The notes beneath the pieces are model-generated. The model saw nothing but the letters and a program-made list of their open reading frames with translations. It searched no databases and had not been told where the DNA came from. The translations under genes and the position numbers were made by a program. A stretch of 64,000 nucleotides of DNA. It comes from Cryptomeria japonica (taxonomy: Eukaryota; Streptophyta; Pinopsida; Cupressales; Cupressaceae). The stretch covers positions 287,371,957 through 287,435,956 of the forward strand of contig NC_081410.1 in the NCBI RefSeq assembly GCF_030272615.1. Reading direction: 5' to 3'. Positions 12,241 to 23,930 of this stretch are shown in pieces; positions within the stretch are counted from its first letter, which is position 1, and each line of letters opens with the position of its first letter.

Positions 12241-12286
12241 AAAAATATATAAAAAAAAAATGGGCGAGATCGTAGCACCGACCGAG

Positions 12287-12538
12287 CCACTGTGTGTAAA
12301 CACAGTGGACGACTCTCGGGCTGCGCCACTGTGTTTACCCACAGTGGACGGCATGGGAAATGCCGAGCCACTGTGTGTAAACACAGTGGATGGCTCTCGG
12401 GCCGCGACACTGTGCTTACCCATAGTGGACGGCACAGGAGGTGCCGCCACTGTGCGTAAGCACAGTGGACGGTCCGCGGCCGCCACTGTGTGTATACACA
12501 GTGGACGGCACCGCCGTCACTGTGTATAAACATAGTGG
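12287..12538. repeat. Array of seven 22-bp palindromes with palindromic spacers
   Basis: Seven 22-bp units with arms CCACTGTG and CACAGTGG start at 12,287, 12,326, 12,368, 12,407, 12,447, 12,483 and 12,517. Centres vary (tgtaaa, tttacc, cttacc, cgtaag, tgtata and so on), and units 4 and 7 have imperfect arms. The GC-rich spacers also pair with themselves, for example GGCAT...ATGCC and GGCAC...GTGCC. The whole stretch is a string of hairpins in otherwise AT-rich DNA. It lies inside the 4.4-kb LTR-like insert. Confidence 0.95.
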
Positions 12539-12539
12539 C

Positions 12540-13572
12540 GTCCAAGAGATCCCCACGCCGAAACCCTCCGCCTCTTCCCACTTCGAAACCCTCTGCCGTG
12601 CCCTAATCCGCCTCCGTACCTGCAATCACACACTAAACACAAAAAAAATGGTATAATATACCCTAACCCATTTCGGGTTAGGGCATAAATTTAAAAGAAA
12701 ATAAACTTTGGGAATAAATAGAAATGCAACCCTAACCCAATTTCGGGTTAGGATTAGCATTTTATGAATTAAGGATTTCTTTATTTAAGGGAATTTAAAA
12801 TTGGAGATGGGAAATTTAAATGGGTGTTTTAAAAAAATTTAATTTTAACTAATAATTAGGGTTTTATAAATAATTGAATTAATATATGCTTATATTCTAT
12901 AGAGAATTAAAATTAAATTATAGTTAAGCCAGAGGGATTTAAAAATAAAGAATTAATATAGTTGGATAAACTATACGTTAAATCAATTAATATATTTAAT
13001 TAATCAATAGACTTTCCCCAATATATTTGGACGTTAGGAAAATTTAAAAGGAGAAATTGTAGAATTAATTTCATGAACCTTAAGCCCTTGAGACCGATTT
13101 TGGCCGGATCGAAATTAAATCATCAAAATTAAGGGTTCAGGGAAAATTAGAATTGGCTTTAGCTTATTGTCGGTTTTAGTGGGCAAATGACATTATAGTA
13201 ATTCGAACCCTCATCGGTTGGATTTAAATAATAAATTTGCATGTGCATCAATTAATTAATAGCATTATCATTATATGATTGGGAATGATTTAATACATTA
13301 AGATAACCAATTAACCCTTGTTTTAATTAGTGACAACTTGATTTAGGAAATTGAGCTAGCTAACTGACCCGTGATGCTAATTATTCTCCACCAAACAAGT
13401 CGCTCGTTTGAGTTGGTTAATTAACTTAACCTTAGTAAGTGAATTTATTTACACCCTAGATAAGACAAAACTCTAATAAAGTTATTATATTGTAGGATAT
13501 GTTGCGAATTCATGATGTCAAAAAATTTTTTTTGTTGTTCCGTTTTTGTGCCCAAAAGTTGGGCATGACATC
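12540..13572. other. AT-rich remainder of the 4.4-kb insert, no gene
   Basis: This holds AT-rich sequence with the short repeat 'cctaaccc-atttcgggttaggg' twice (about 12,660-12,685 and 12,730-12,755), which is itself an inverted repeat. No coding frame is seen. Confidence 0.6.
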
Positions 13573-13577
13573 AACAC

Positions 13578-15791
13578 TTTTATAATGAAGAATCAACAAG
13601 TGGAAGGTTTAATATGCATTGTCAAGGTGAATTCTATGATGATCAACCACATGATGAAGGTGCGCAAAATTCTGGTTTATGGTTGGATACTACACTTGAG
13701 CATAAACATTTGGATGAAAGGTTGAGACAGTTGAGTGTCTCTAAGTCTTTGGGGGATTTTTCATGGATAGATAGATGTAGAATACACTGCACAAATAAAC
13801 ATTATGAGATTAATTGTTTTGTTTTCCTTGAGAGATTGGATAGATATTTGGAACACATGATTAAACTTGAGGATGTATTCACTCCCCTGGAAGATCATTG
13901 GGACCTCAAGTTGACAAATGAGTTGAGAGAACAATTCCTACTACTTAAGGCACAAGAGGATTCACAACCATTCACTCATGAAGGCAATTTTCTTGATGAA
14001 AGCCAGTATGATGGAGAACTTATGACAAGTACGAAGGAAGCTAGTAAGGAGGTGTTTATGCCTTCCTCTATCAATGAACATGAGAGAGATGTTGAATTAA
14101 ATTTACCATGTAAAAACAATGTTGATTGGTGTTCGGATTTGTTGAATAAAGAAGTTGAGTTGATGACTAATCTTGATGTGATTGGAGTAAGGAATGACAG
14201 TCCCATTGGTTTCAAAAGCGACAACACTGATCTATATATTGATTTTGTGAGTAACGAGACTAATCTTGCAAAAGATTGTGAAATTGAAAAGGTGAATGAT
14301 AACTAAATTTGTGTTGACAAAGGTAATAAGTTTGATATCACCTGCGTAGATGGTGATAACAAAAGTTTATCACTTGAATTCCAAGGCCAAGATAATTCAA
14401 GTAAGTGGAATTACAATGATGAGAAGGAAGACACCATATTCCTTGATGAGGTTATAGATGATCTTTTCTTACATTTCAATGATTAGTTGGTGGATCAAGC
14501 TTTTAAGACAAACATAGAGATGAATCTAAATCAGAAATTCCTTGATGATTGCCTAAATTAGAAATTCCTTGATGAATGCCTAAATCAAAAATTCCTTGAT
14601 GAATGCCTAAATCAGATTTACCTTGACCATGAAAACAAACCAGTCAATGTGATGAATGTTGATGAAATTGATTTGTTGTATGAAACTAACCATTTGTTGC
14701 AGCAAAATGTTGATGATGAGGTTGAGGATGGTGAAGGTCAAGCTGATCGAGAGCATACTTCCAAAAGAAAGTCAGAAGTTGAGCTACCTGTACAAATCCA
14801 ATAATGGGAAATCAGGGAGTGTTTCCACCAATTTGATTTTATGCATTCAAATGAACTTTTAGGAGAAGTTTCATATTCTGAATTTGCTAAGGTTTATGAA
14901 TTTAAAGATAAAATACCTAATGTTGATTTCTCTACTTTTGTTGATCCCATCCAAGAAATTGATGAAGTTGATATTGTGCAAGAAGACGGGAATCCCCAAG
15001 CTTTGCAAGTTGAAGGTCAAGGTTATATTCAACTCACTACAGAAGATGAAGTGCAAAGAATGATGAACCTTGTGCCAGAGCTAAGTGCTAAAATGGACAA
15101 CCCAAGATACTCTGGTAATATAGAAGATTTTACGGTATGTGATTCATGTAGAATCTATCTTACAAATTCGTACCCGGAGGTATGTTGTTCTGATTTTATA
15201 CTTGCATGGGAGATTGCTGTAAATTTTAAGGTGGATACTAAATAAGGTAATTTGAAGAAGAAAGAACATTACATTTCTTGTTTATTAGAAGAAGGCTTTG
15301 AAGTAAATAGTCCAGTGGTAGTCGAATGTCTTAGTTCACTGCTTGGGATCTCTATTCATGATAAAGATGTATTAGAAATTGAAGCTAATCTTGTTGACAA
15401 TTAGCATAACACGTCACTGACATATGTTTCTTTTCTTGACATGTATGAACTTGAGCGGGACACCAACTTCTACCTTGAGCTAGGACCTCATAGCAACGAA
15501 GTAACTATGTAGGAGCATTCTCCTACAATGCAATCAAATTAGGTGGCCTCCTTCCTTTTCCCTCCATATGTTGATTACTTTGTGCTTGAGTATGAGGTGG
15601 GGGAGATTAAAACTTGTTTATGGGTAGATCACGGTCAAAATGAAAACCCACAATTAGTGATCTTCAAAGTTTTGTGCTCTCAAAATGAATTAAAATTATT
15701 AAAGCTCTACATTTCTGAGTACAAAAATAAATTTGCTAGACTTAGGACTTGGCCAACTAAGTTGTTACTGCTGAACATAATGAAAAATTAG
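13578..15791 (+). pseudogene. gag polyprotein of the gag-only element, long acidic second part
   Basis: This continues the gag frame of 8472-9197 in phase: together 980 codons with in-frame stops (TAA 14,304; TAG 14,484 and others) but no frameshift. The protein is rich in Asp, Glu and Asn. It holds 9-residue repeats (QKFLDDCLN type) and a motif of the form CRI..TN...E..C twice, once in DRCRIHCTNKHYEINC near 13,775 and once in DSCRIYLTNSYPEVCC near 15,143, which suggests an internal domain duplication. I do not recognise its function, and no pol motif occurs. It could be a gag extension, or an unrelated gene fused to gag. Confidence 0.65.
14528..14630 (+). repeat. 27-bp tandem repeat, about 3.8 copies, in coding frame
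   Basis: The units aaatcagaaattccttgatg-attgcct begin at 14,528, 14,555, 14,582 and 14,609; the last is diverged. Twenty-seven bases equal nine codons, so the array stays in frame. One copy has CAG changed to TAG. Confidence 0.9.
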
Positions 15792-17010
15792 TCAAGAAGT
15801 GGTCACAATTTTTGTTATCCCATTCTGTTAACATCGAGTCTTAAGCCATCTTAGTGATAGTTTAGGCTAGCCAGGTAGGTTTAGTTTAGTTTCCTTTTTG
15901 TTTTCATTGCTTTTCCTTGCTGTTTGGTCTTTCCTATCTTTTGGTCTTCTTGCGCATCGGTGTTGTGTCTTCTTTTGTTTCTTGTGTTTTTGTTTTGTTT
16001 TCTTGTGTTTTTGTTTTGTTTTCTTGTTTCCTCCTCCTTTTTCCTTATTCTTTTTTTTTTCACTTGGTGTTGTTTTTCTCTTGTGTGTGGTTCTTTCCTA
16101 TTTCCTTGTTCTTTTCTTGTGTCCTTGTTCCTTCCCTTTCTTTTGTTTGGGGCTCCCTATTCTAAGGTGGAAGTTGGATTGTCGCGTAAAGGGGTATAAC
16201 TGAGAGTGACTTAGTTGGGAGTTTGCTATAGGTATTTTTGGATACTCGATCAGTCACTTGCCTGAGAAACTTTATTTTACTTTCATACTTTTCAATATTG
16301 ATGGTGCTAACATGTATCTTGACTTAGTACATTTCTAAGTTTCTAGGAAGTAGTTGAAGACCTATCACGAGCTACACATCTTAAGAAATTCATAAGTTAG
16401 TTTATATTAGGTTTGATAACTCTATCCAAGGTGAAAAATCTGAAGGTTTATGTTTTCTTCATGATGTCCACTGTGGTTCTCTAACTTCTTTGTTTGAGGA
16501 TTGAGAAAATTGAGAAAAGAATGTAATCATTAGAAAATAAGAAAAAAAAAGAAAGAATAAATAAGATTACAAAAAGGAAGGAAGAAAGAATTATCAAATC
16601 TCAATTCACAAGGGTTGTTCATGTACCTCCACCGGGGCTATAGATGCCTGGTTGGTAGTGGATCAATACTTGAGGGGAACTACAGGTATCTCTGTCAGGG
16701 CTATAGATGCGTAGCTGGTAGTAGAGCTATGCCCAAGATATCATTACACATTGGGAACTACATACTTCACCTACATAGCTTGGATAAAGTCTACCTTTCT
16801 TGGTTGTAACAAAACTCAATGGATGGTTAACGAATAATTTGCACACACTTATGGTTTCAATTGTAACTTGGGCCTCTTTGGTGTGTTGGGGCTGGGTTAT
16901 GTTGGTTTTCTTTGAGTTTTCTTGTATGACCATAAACTGGAGATTATAGGTTCTTGAAGGGCTAAGTGATTGAAAATGCGTGGAAATATTTTCCTAGTTG
17001 AGTCGCCATT
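15792..17010. other. 3' untranslated region of the gag-only element, with a pyrimidine tract
   Basis: No gene is seen. At 15,886-16,165 the + strand is strongly T/C-rich (runs of ctttt, tgtttt, tttcct). Around 16,615-16,735 a diverged short duplication 'ctccaccggggctatagatgc / tctgtcagggctatagatgc' occurs. Immediately before the 3' LTR lies gagtcgcca, which on the minus strand resembles an Arg-type primer site. Confidence 0.6.
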
Positions 17011-17184
17011 TGTTATGCCCTGCATAACACACCCCAACTTTTCACTTCTCAAGTTGGGGGACCCCTTTTTTGCTTCGCTTTGTTTTCTTCCCATTTCCTT
17101 TTTGTTTTCACTTTGGAACTTCAGGTGTTGCTTCTATTTTGTATCATTTTTGCATGTTACAAAATACCTGCCTTTGGGGCACTG
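17011..17184 (+). repeat. 3' LTR of the gag-only element, first segment
   Basis: It starts TGTTATGCCCTGCATAACAC and aligns with 5459-5630 of the 5' LTR. It is cut at CACTG (17,180-17,184) by the 4.2-kb insert and resumes at 21,433. Confidence 0.9.
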
Positions 17185-19136
17185 TGTAATGCTCGCCAAA
17201 ATACCCTAAAGAAACTAAACAATAATATACAAATGGAGAAATTTTTTTTTAATTAACATCTAATAACAACTAATGCAACACATAAAATCTCCATCTAATT
17301 ACATTTGTTCATTAATTAACCAATATGAACATATATCATTACTCATTTTATGAATTAACGCAAGCGGAAATAACACAATATCATTAATCTTTCCCTAGGG
17401 TACTTTAGCATCATTACTTAAATTCATTTCCATAATAGCATACTACACACGAAGAGAGGTATATTTCACCTTCATTATTGCATCATAATCTAATTATCTA
17501 CTCATGAGATATGCAACCTACAACATTACTTACTTCCTATGATATGCATAATTTTCTTTCTACCAATGCATCTATCCATTTAACATCCTATAACATATTC
17601 ATTTATTACTCCATGAACATTCCTTTTTCAATATTATTTAACATTCTAACTAGCCTCTAATCATTCCATGAGATAATACAACTGATCCATAATGCAATTC
17701 CATTCTATTCCATTCTATTTCAACTATAATCCATTTATTTCCATGACTCATAAGATCACCTCTCTACAATAGTACAATACAACTAGGCCTTAATTCCAAT
17801 TTCCAACTACAATTCATCTAAAAATATAAGTACATTAAATACATCATGAGCATAGCTCTTTCTACTACAAGATTCCATCTATGATATACACAAGTATTAC
17901 ATTTCATACACTTTATCTTATCCATTACATAAATCTGCTACAAGGTACATCCATAGTACATCATGAAGAAGAATCCACATCCACACAAGAAGAATCCAAA
18001 AGAACATCCCAATGGCTAAAAAGCACCAACCTCCCGACCATGTGGAACCAAAGGAACCACCCCCCGTGCTAGGAGATAATAAAAGGTCCCAACACATACT
18101 CTAAACCTAAGCTAGCACCTATAACCAAGGAGACTAAGCACACAAGGACTCTCAAGAAAGAAATTACACAATATAACAAGAATGAACTCCCAGAGGCATA
18201 AGATTTATCAAAATATAAACACATCCAATAAGCATAATCATAAGTCATAAAGGGGAAACACATGTAGGAGTGGAGTGTCATCACATGCCATCCTCATAAC
18301 ATAATAACACAATAAAACAAGGCAATAGCCTGATGGACATGTAGAGCCATCTCAACCTATGAGAGACCAAGGGAGATTAGATTACCATCTTCATGACCTT
18401 CTCATGCTTATCCTAAAACATCCTCCCTAGGACTAAGTCATGAGTTACAAATCAATTTATCATCTTATTAATTAATCTAACTACCCAACCCATCAATTAT
18501 TAGGTTATCACTTATTTACATATCACGGAAAAATCCAATGTGCCCTAGTGGTCTAGACTTCATGCATCCTTACAAGGAACCTCATGCAAGCCTATATCTC
18601 GTGACCCCGGTCATCACAAGGAAGCCCACTCCCCCCTAACATGGTCTCAAACATGACAACACAAGAGAGGCTCTAGAATCATAATTAGATCTGAGAACAT
18701 ACATAAATCTGAAATCACAAATAATCCATATGCAAACAACAATCTCATCTCATAATCATGAAACATGTGAAAGTTAACATCATGAGAACCAAAAATAAAT
18801 GAGTCTCTTGGCCAAATAAACATATCAAGGCAATAAGAAATGCTATCAAATCTGAAACGAAACATCAAATAATCTCAGCAAGGCCTATCCACTTCTGGCG
18901 CATAATCACAAGAATATCAATCTCTCTCTTGGCACATCAATAAGAGAGGAAGCAAAAACAACTCAAATGGAGTAAAATTCATACAAAACTCAAAAATAGA
19001 TCATATGAAGACATTACCAATAAAAAATCAACACTAGACAACATCATAAATGCCCTCAAAAAGCCTCTGGTATGGGCCCAAATCCAACTGACATCAAACA
19101 GACTTCAAACTAGGAAAAACCCTAAAAATACACATA

Positions 19137-19229
19137 ATGGCACATACGACTGATACCTTAGCACATCTGGGTGATCTCTTAGTGCATAGGGTGAGTATAT
19201 TAGCACATACAATCATTCCTTTAGTGCAT
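19137..19229. repeat. Five 9-bp motifs at an exact 21-bp period
   Basis: The motifs start at 19,137 (atggcacat), 19,158 (ttagcacat), 19,179 (ttagtgcat), 19,200 (ttagcacat) and 19,221 (ttagtgcat). Spacing is exactly 21 bp each time, two helical turns. The last four alternate between GCAC and GTGC cores, while the bases between them differ. Confidence 0.85.
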
Positions 19230-20199
19230 AGAAAAAAGTGTAAATTTCGATAGAAAACTGCTTAAGTGCGGGATAAAAAATGCTCGAAATATAATCAGCC
19301 AAATATGACGTATTTATAATCGTTGGAATCAGCACGAAAAGAACTATAAGAATATGTGAACAAAATAAAATAATAAAATTCACCCAAAGAAATCCAATTG
19401 AAAATATAAAGCAGACTTTTGGATGAAGAAAATCTCCAGTACTGACAAAATTGAGGCAATACTCAACAACCTTGAATCTAAAACATAGAAAGAATAATAG
19501 TTGACTCAAATACATTTAAAAAGACATTCCACATAACAATAACATCCATACACAAGAGGATGAGTGAAATGAGAAGGGAAAAGTCCTGTGAGTCTCCTCT
19601 ACGACAGAGCCAGATTGGGAGCTCACAAAGACTCCTCTTTCCCAGATTCACAATCTCCATAAGAACTCATCTACCAGGTTAAAATCTCCTTAATATATGA
19701 TAAAAATATATTAAAATAATTCATACAAGACATATACAAAATCTGAAAGATATTCCTCATGTCGGACATACACAACAATGCATGTGAAACATTATTTCCA
19801 GAACTATAAACCAAGCAAAGAATCCAGAATCTGATGGCTACCCATTCCAAATTTAGGAAGGCTAAAGAGAATACATAAACCAAATCTTTTTTTAAAAAAA
19901 TAAATCAAACACGAAGCATACAAGTTTCAAAACTTTGAAAGCAAAACAAGAAACCAATGGAGAGGAGGCCTCTAACCTGCAACCTGTGTGATGGTTTGTA
20001 GCTGAAGAAGAGCTCCCAGAAGCCAAACCAAAATCCAACCAAGATCCAGCCAAAACCAAGAGTGAAGAAATCCAAAACCAAGGAATAGCCAACCCAACCG
20101 AAAAACCTCACGAGAATGAAAATCAAAAGCAACAATAATCCAAAAACCCTAGCCTCAATTTCGGCCAATCAAAATATTCCATTTTGGAGTATATTTTAC

Positions 20200-20700
20200 C
20201 AACCCACCATATAATATAATTTATTCACCCATTTTGAATTTAACCAATGAGAGTGAAGGGTAGGTAAAGTAAATAAAATATACTTATTCAACTAAGTGGG
20301 ATTGTTTTTATTTCGTTATTTAATTTATTATGCTCATACATCCCACTTAGGAATAAAAGTCAAACTATTAAATAAATATAAGCTGAAAATAAATTTATTC
20401 CAAAAAAGAATTAAAATCAAATAAACCAAAAGTTAATAAAATAAATTAAAGAACCAAATAAATAAAAGATATCAAATAAATATTAAACCATAGAAAGTCA
20501 AATAAATAATTAAATAGTCAAATACCATTAAAGATTAAATCACAAATATTAAACAATAATAAAGCTTATCAAATATTAAAATAATCATAAAATCAATAAA
20601 TGTTAATTATCAAATAAATGTAAATACCAGATAATTCAAAATTCAAAACTTATAAATTAAATACATAAAAAAATAAACATTACCAAATATAAAACCACAC
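20200..20700. repeat. A-rich, AAATAAAT-type low-complexity stretch
   Basis: The + strand is dominated by aaataaa, attaaa and tcaaataaa words with no coding frame. It is part of the 4.2-kb insert. Confidence 0.8.
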
Positions 20701-21432
20701 ATCAAGAGCCACATAATTACTCTAACATAATCAAGTAAATCGACTGGCATAAATTGGACTCACAATACCAAAGAACCAAGCTTACTAACCGACATGGCGA
20801 ATTATGCCAAGACGCTGACTACTCATGGTGAACAACTTAGACCTAGAGTATGTGAGGGGAAACTCATGCCATCTCCGAACCACATAAGGCATTGGAACTA
20901 AAGACACGCTCATACCTATGAGGCCAGGTGGAGTCGATGTCTGGTACCTGCAAAATCCTGCAACCACAAAATGATAACACAACATATACATATACATATA
21001 TAGAACAAGCAAGTGATAGAGAATCGCGACGACACATCCCACTCACAATGAGTGATGTGGAATCATCTATATCACGAAGACAGTCAAACAATAGTCAAAC
21101 ACATCTCATAAAGTAGGGTTAGCGTAATCATAATCATCATCAAAACCATGATAAATCTAATCTATATATAATCCATCACATAATGAGCATATAAAATCCA
21201 TCGACTACATATATCATCAAATCACATGATCAATCATGATAGTACCAACATCCATATAGATAATCAAAATAACATATGTCCAATAGTATCTAACCTCCAT
21301 AATAAGTCACCGAGGCACATGAGTAATCATCATCCAAATCATCAAAATATAGTCTAGATAAGTCTATCAAGCATAATATAAAAGTCAACTCTAGTCAAAA
21401 TAAGTCGAATCAAGGGTGGACACTACACACTG

Positions 21433-23925
21433 CCACGGAAGTGAGTGATGAGCGCTAGTTTTGTAACAATTAAGTGGAACCCTAGAACCCTGAAGTCTTT
21501 GTTGTGTCTTCTCCTTGGTAGTTGTTGTCGTCCTGTCGTTGCTTGTTCATGTTTCTGTTATCCTTCCTCTTCTAGGTTAGTCTTTCATTTCTTTGTCCTT
21601 GTTTTCTCATTTTTTGTGTTTCCTGTTTTCGTAGTTTAGGGTTTAGAGTTAGATTTCATGCTTTCAATAAAATCGACTTTTATCGATCTATGGGTTGTTG
21701 GCCTTGTTTCTCAGGTTCCCAAAATCCCGAAATCCTCAATAATGGACCTCGGAACCCCGGAACCCCGAAACCCAAAAATCCTCAATAATTAACCCCTAGA
21801 ACCTCATAATCTTGAAATTACGAAATCCCTGCCTTTGGGGAACTATCACAGAAGTGAGCAATGAGCGCTAGTTTCATAGTAGTTAAGTAGAAATTCGAAA
21901 CCCCAAAATCCCAAAATCTTGAAAAATCCTAAAAAATCCTTAATAATGGACCATAGAACCCCGAAATCCCAAATCCTCAATAATGGACCCCAGAACCCCA
22001 AAATCCCGAAATCATCAATAATGAACCCCAAAACCCCAGAATCCTAAAATTACAAAATACCTGCCTCTGGGGCACTGCCACGAAAGTGAGCAGTGAGTGC
22101 TAGTTTCGTAACAGTTAAGTATAACTTCGAAACCCCGGAAACCTGAAATCCTGAAATCATCAATAAATAGACCTTGGAACCCTGAAATGCTGAAATTTTG
22201 AAGTCCCTTATGATTTTGCTAATATGATGAAGCTAATTATGTTATTTTTTTTGCATGTTATGAAATACCTGCCTTTGGAGCACCGTTACAGAAATGAACA
22301 GTGAGTGCTAGTTTTTAACAGTTGAATTAGACTTATGGAGCCTTCCACCTCATCCCGAAAGAAGACTAGAGAGTATAGAGGAGGTGCTCAGAGTTTTTAA
22401 ATTCAGAATGGAGTATATTGCTAACCCACCAACCACTTCCATATAATGTTTCATCAGCAACTACTAGAAGTATAAGAGGAATAAAGGACAAACATGCAGT
22501 TATAAAAAGCAGAATGCATGTTGAAGCAGTGCCACCACCACAACCACTATAGCTTCAACTAATACTAGATGTCACACTTTCTTTTTGGGCATTATTTTTG
22601 CATGTTACGAAATACCTGCCTCTGGAGCACCCTCACAAAAGTGAATAGTGAGTGATAGTTTCATAACAGTTAAGTAGAGTTCACAGGTAGCGACTTGCAT
22701 GTCAATTGCAACTCCCATCATTTTATAATCCTAGTTTATAGACATGATCACTTGCTTCTAGTTTGTATTATTTTTGCATGTTACGAAATACCTGCCTCTG
22801 GAGAATTGCCATGGAAGTGAGTGGTGAGCGCTAGTTTCGTAACAATTAAGTGGACTTCATAGGCAGTGACTTGCATGTCGATTGCGGATCCCATCATTTT
22901 GTAATGCTAGTTTTGCATGCTAGATTACCATCACCACCACTACAACTAGGCCTTCAACTGACGCTGGTAACACACACTTCCTTTTTGGGCAAGATTTATG
23001 CATGTTATGAAATACCTGCTTCCAGAGCACCATTTTGGAAGTGAACCTTGAGTACCAGTTTAGTAGTACTTAACTGGAGTTCAAAGGCAGAGACTTGCAT
23101 GTCAACTGTGACTCCTTTCTTTTTGTAATCGTTAATTTAGGCATGATTCCTTCCTAAGGTGTAGGGGAAAATTCTATAAATTGTAAAATTTGGGCCATTT
23201 AGAGGGTTCATGAATTGATGATTTGAGGTCCAATTAGAGATTCTTTTAGAGATTTTTATGCATATTTTTATAAGTTTAGAAGATTTTGTGATACTCTTTG
23301 AAGTTTAATACAAAAAGTAGCTTGTAGATTGCTTGATCTACTTGTGTGTTCTATATGGTTATGTTCTTCATTATCTGGTAACTTCTATTATTTGGATTAA
23401 CAACTAGATCTTTTGGATACTTTGTTATTTTAGGAATGATATTGTGCATGTAAATGGTATATGAGGATTAAATTGATAGAGTGATTATTGGTTTAATGAT
23501 ATTCATTTTTGTTGGTATGTGAAGTTGTCCGACTTTATATATTTTCTAGAGTTCATCATTTGAATGATGATTTAGTAATATTGATAATACTGGGTTATGA
23601 AATTCAAACCATGTGGATCATTCAGTTGTTATTGTGTTGATTTCATTGTTATTTCCTTGTTCCCCTGATCTATCTTTTTCTTTTTATGTTTGAGAGAATC
23701 CAAATCAGAAAATACAAAAAAAAGGTAATTTGAAATCGTTTCAACCAACAGGCCCCTTGATAGGTACAATCACATCAGCCATTGAGCTTCCCATCACCGT
23801 TGAGACCTGACCATAGAGACCTTGGAGTAGTTAGTTCCCCCAAAATTACTACTTTTCAGGAGAGGTGGTGAGTGTTCACATAAACTACCTGACTATTGGT
23901 GAGTGTGTATAAACACCCGTCAATA
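21433..23925 (+). repeat. 3' LTR of the gag-only element, second segment
   Basis: It aligns base for base with about 5630-8089, including the cassettes, and ends CACCCGTCAATA (5' copy CAACA). It is followed by the GGTCC target duplication. With 17,011-17,184 the LTR is about 2.67 kb. Confidence 0.9.
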
Positions 23926-23930
23926 GGTCC

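Larger units (their letters stand above)
9198..13572 (-). mobile_element. 4.4-kb solo LTR or LTR-like element inserted in gag
   Basis: The insert runs from TGTGAGGCCC (9198) to GGGCATGACATC (13,572) and is flanked by AACAC on both sides (9193-9197; 13,573-13,577). Removing it with one AACAC keeps the gag frame exactly in phase. The terminal TGACA is followed by two extra bases, TC, before the duplication. Minus orientation is a guess from TGTCATGCCC at the right end. No coding frame of its own is seen. It contains AT microsatellites and a striking palindrome array. A solo LTR is the simplest reading; a non-autonomous element is the alternative. Confidence 0.75.
17185..21427. mobile_element. 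4.2-kb insert without coding capacity (probable giant solo LTR)
   Basis: The insert runs TGTAATGCTCGCC...GGACACTACA with a perfect CACTG duplication (17,180-17,184 and 21,428-21,432). At 4,243 bp it has TG...CA ends and no retrotransposon frames that I can recognise. I found no internal copy of its own ends, so it is more like one large LTR than a small complete element. It contains an A/T-rich segment at about 20,200-20,700 and a 21-bp-period motif. Confidence 0.75.
5459..23925 (+). mobile_element. LTR element with gag-only coding capacity (TR-GAG/LARD type), split by two later insertions
   Basis: The direct repeats 5459-8089 and 17,011-23,925 are the two LTRs. Flanks GGTCT (5454-5458) and GGTCC (23,926-23,930) are a near-perfect target duplication. 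Without the nested 9198-13,572 and 17,185-21,427 inserts the element is about 9.8 kb. Its internal region carries one long gag-containing frame and no protease, RT, RNase H or integrase, so it would have needed another element's enzymes. Plus orientation follows from gag starting about 90 bp after the left LTR; see the findings for a conflicting primer-site-like signal on the minus strand. Confidence 0.85.

Noticed and set aside
12287-12538. CRISPR-like array (22-bp repeats with unique-looking spacers)
   Set aside because: The repeats are full palindromes with variable centres and spacers that are palindromic too, inside a plant LTR-like insert; there are no cas genes and no prokaryotic context.
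12022-12656. Several overlapping open frames on both strands with repeated Thr-Val-Asp-Gly / His-Ser-Gly peptides
   Set aside because: They are translations of the AT microsatellite and the palindrome array; the peptide repeats follow from the DNA palindromes and no start context or homology supports them.
15881-16203. Cys/Phe-rich plus frames and a Lys/Arg-rich minus frame
   Set aside because: They are shadows of the pyrimidine-rich tract in the 3' untranslated region, open only because of base composition.
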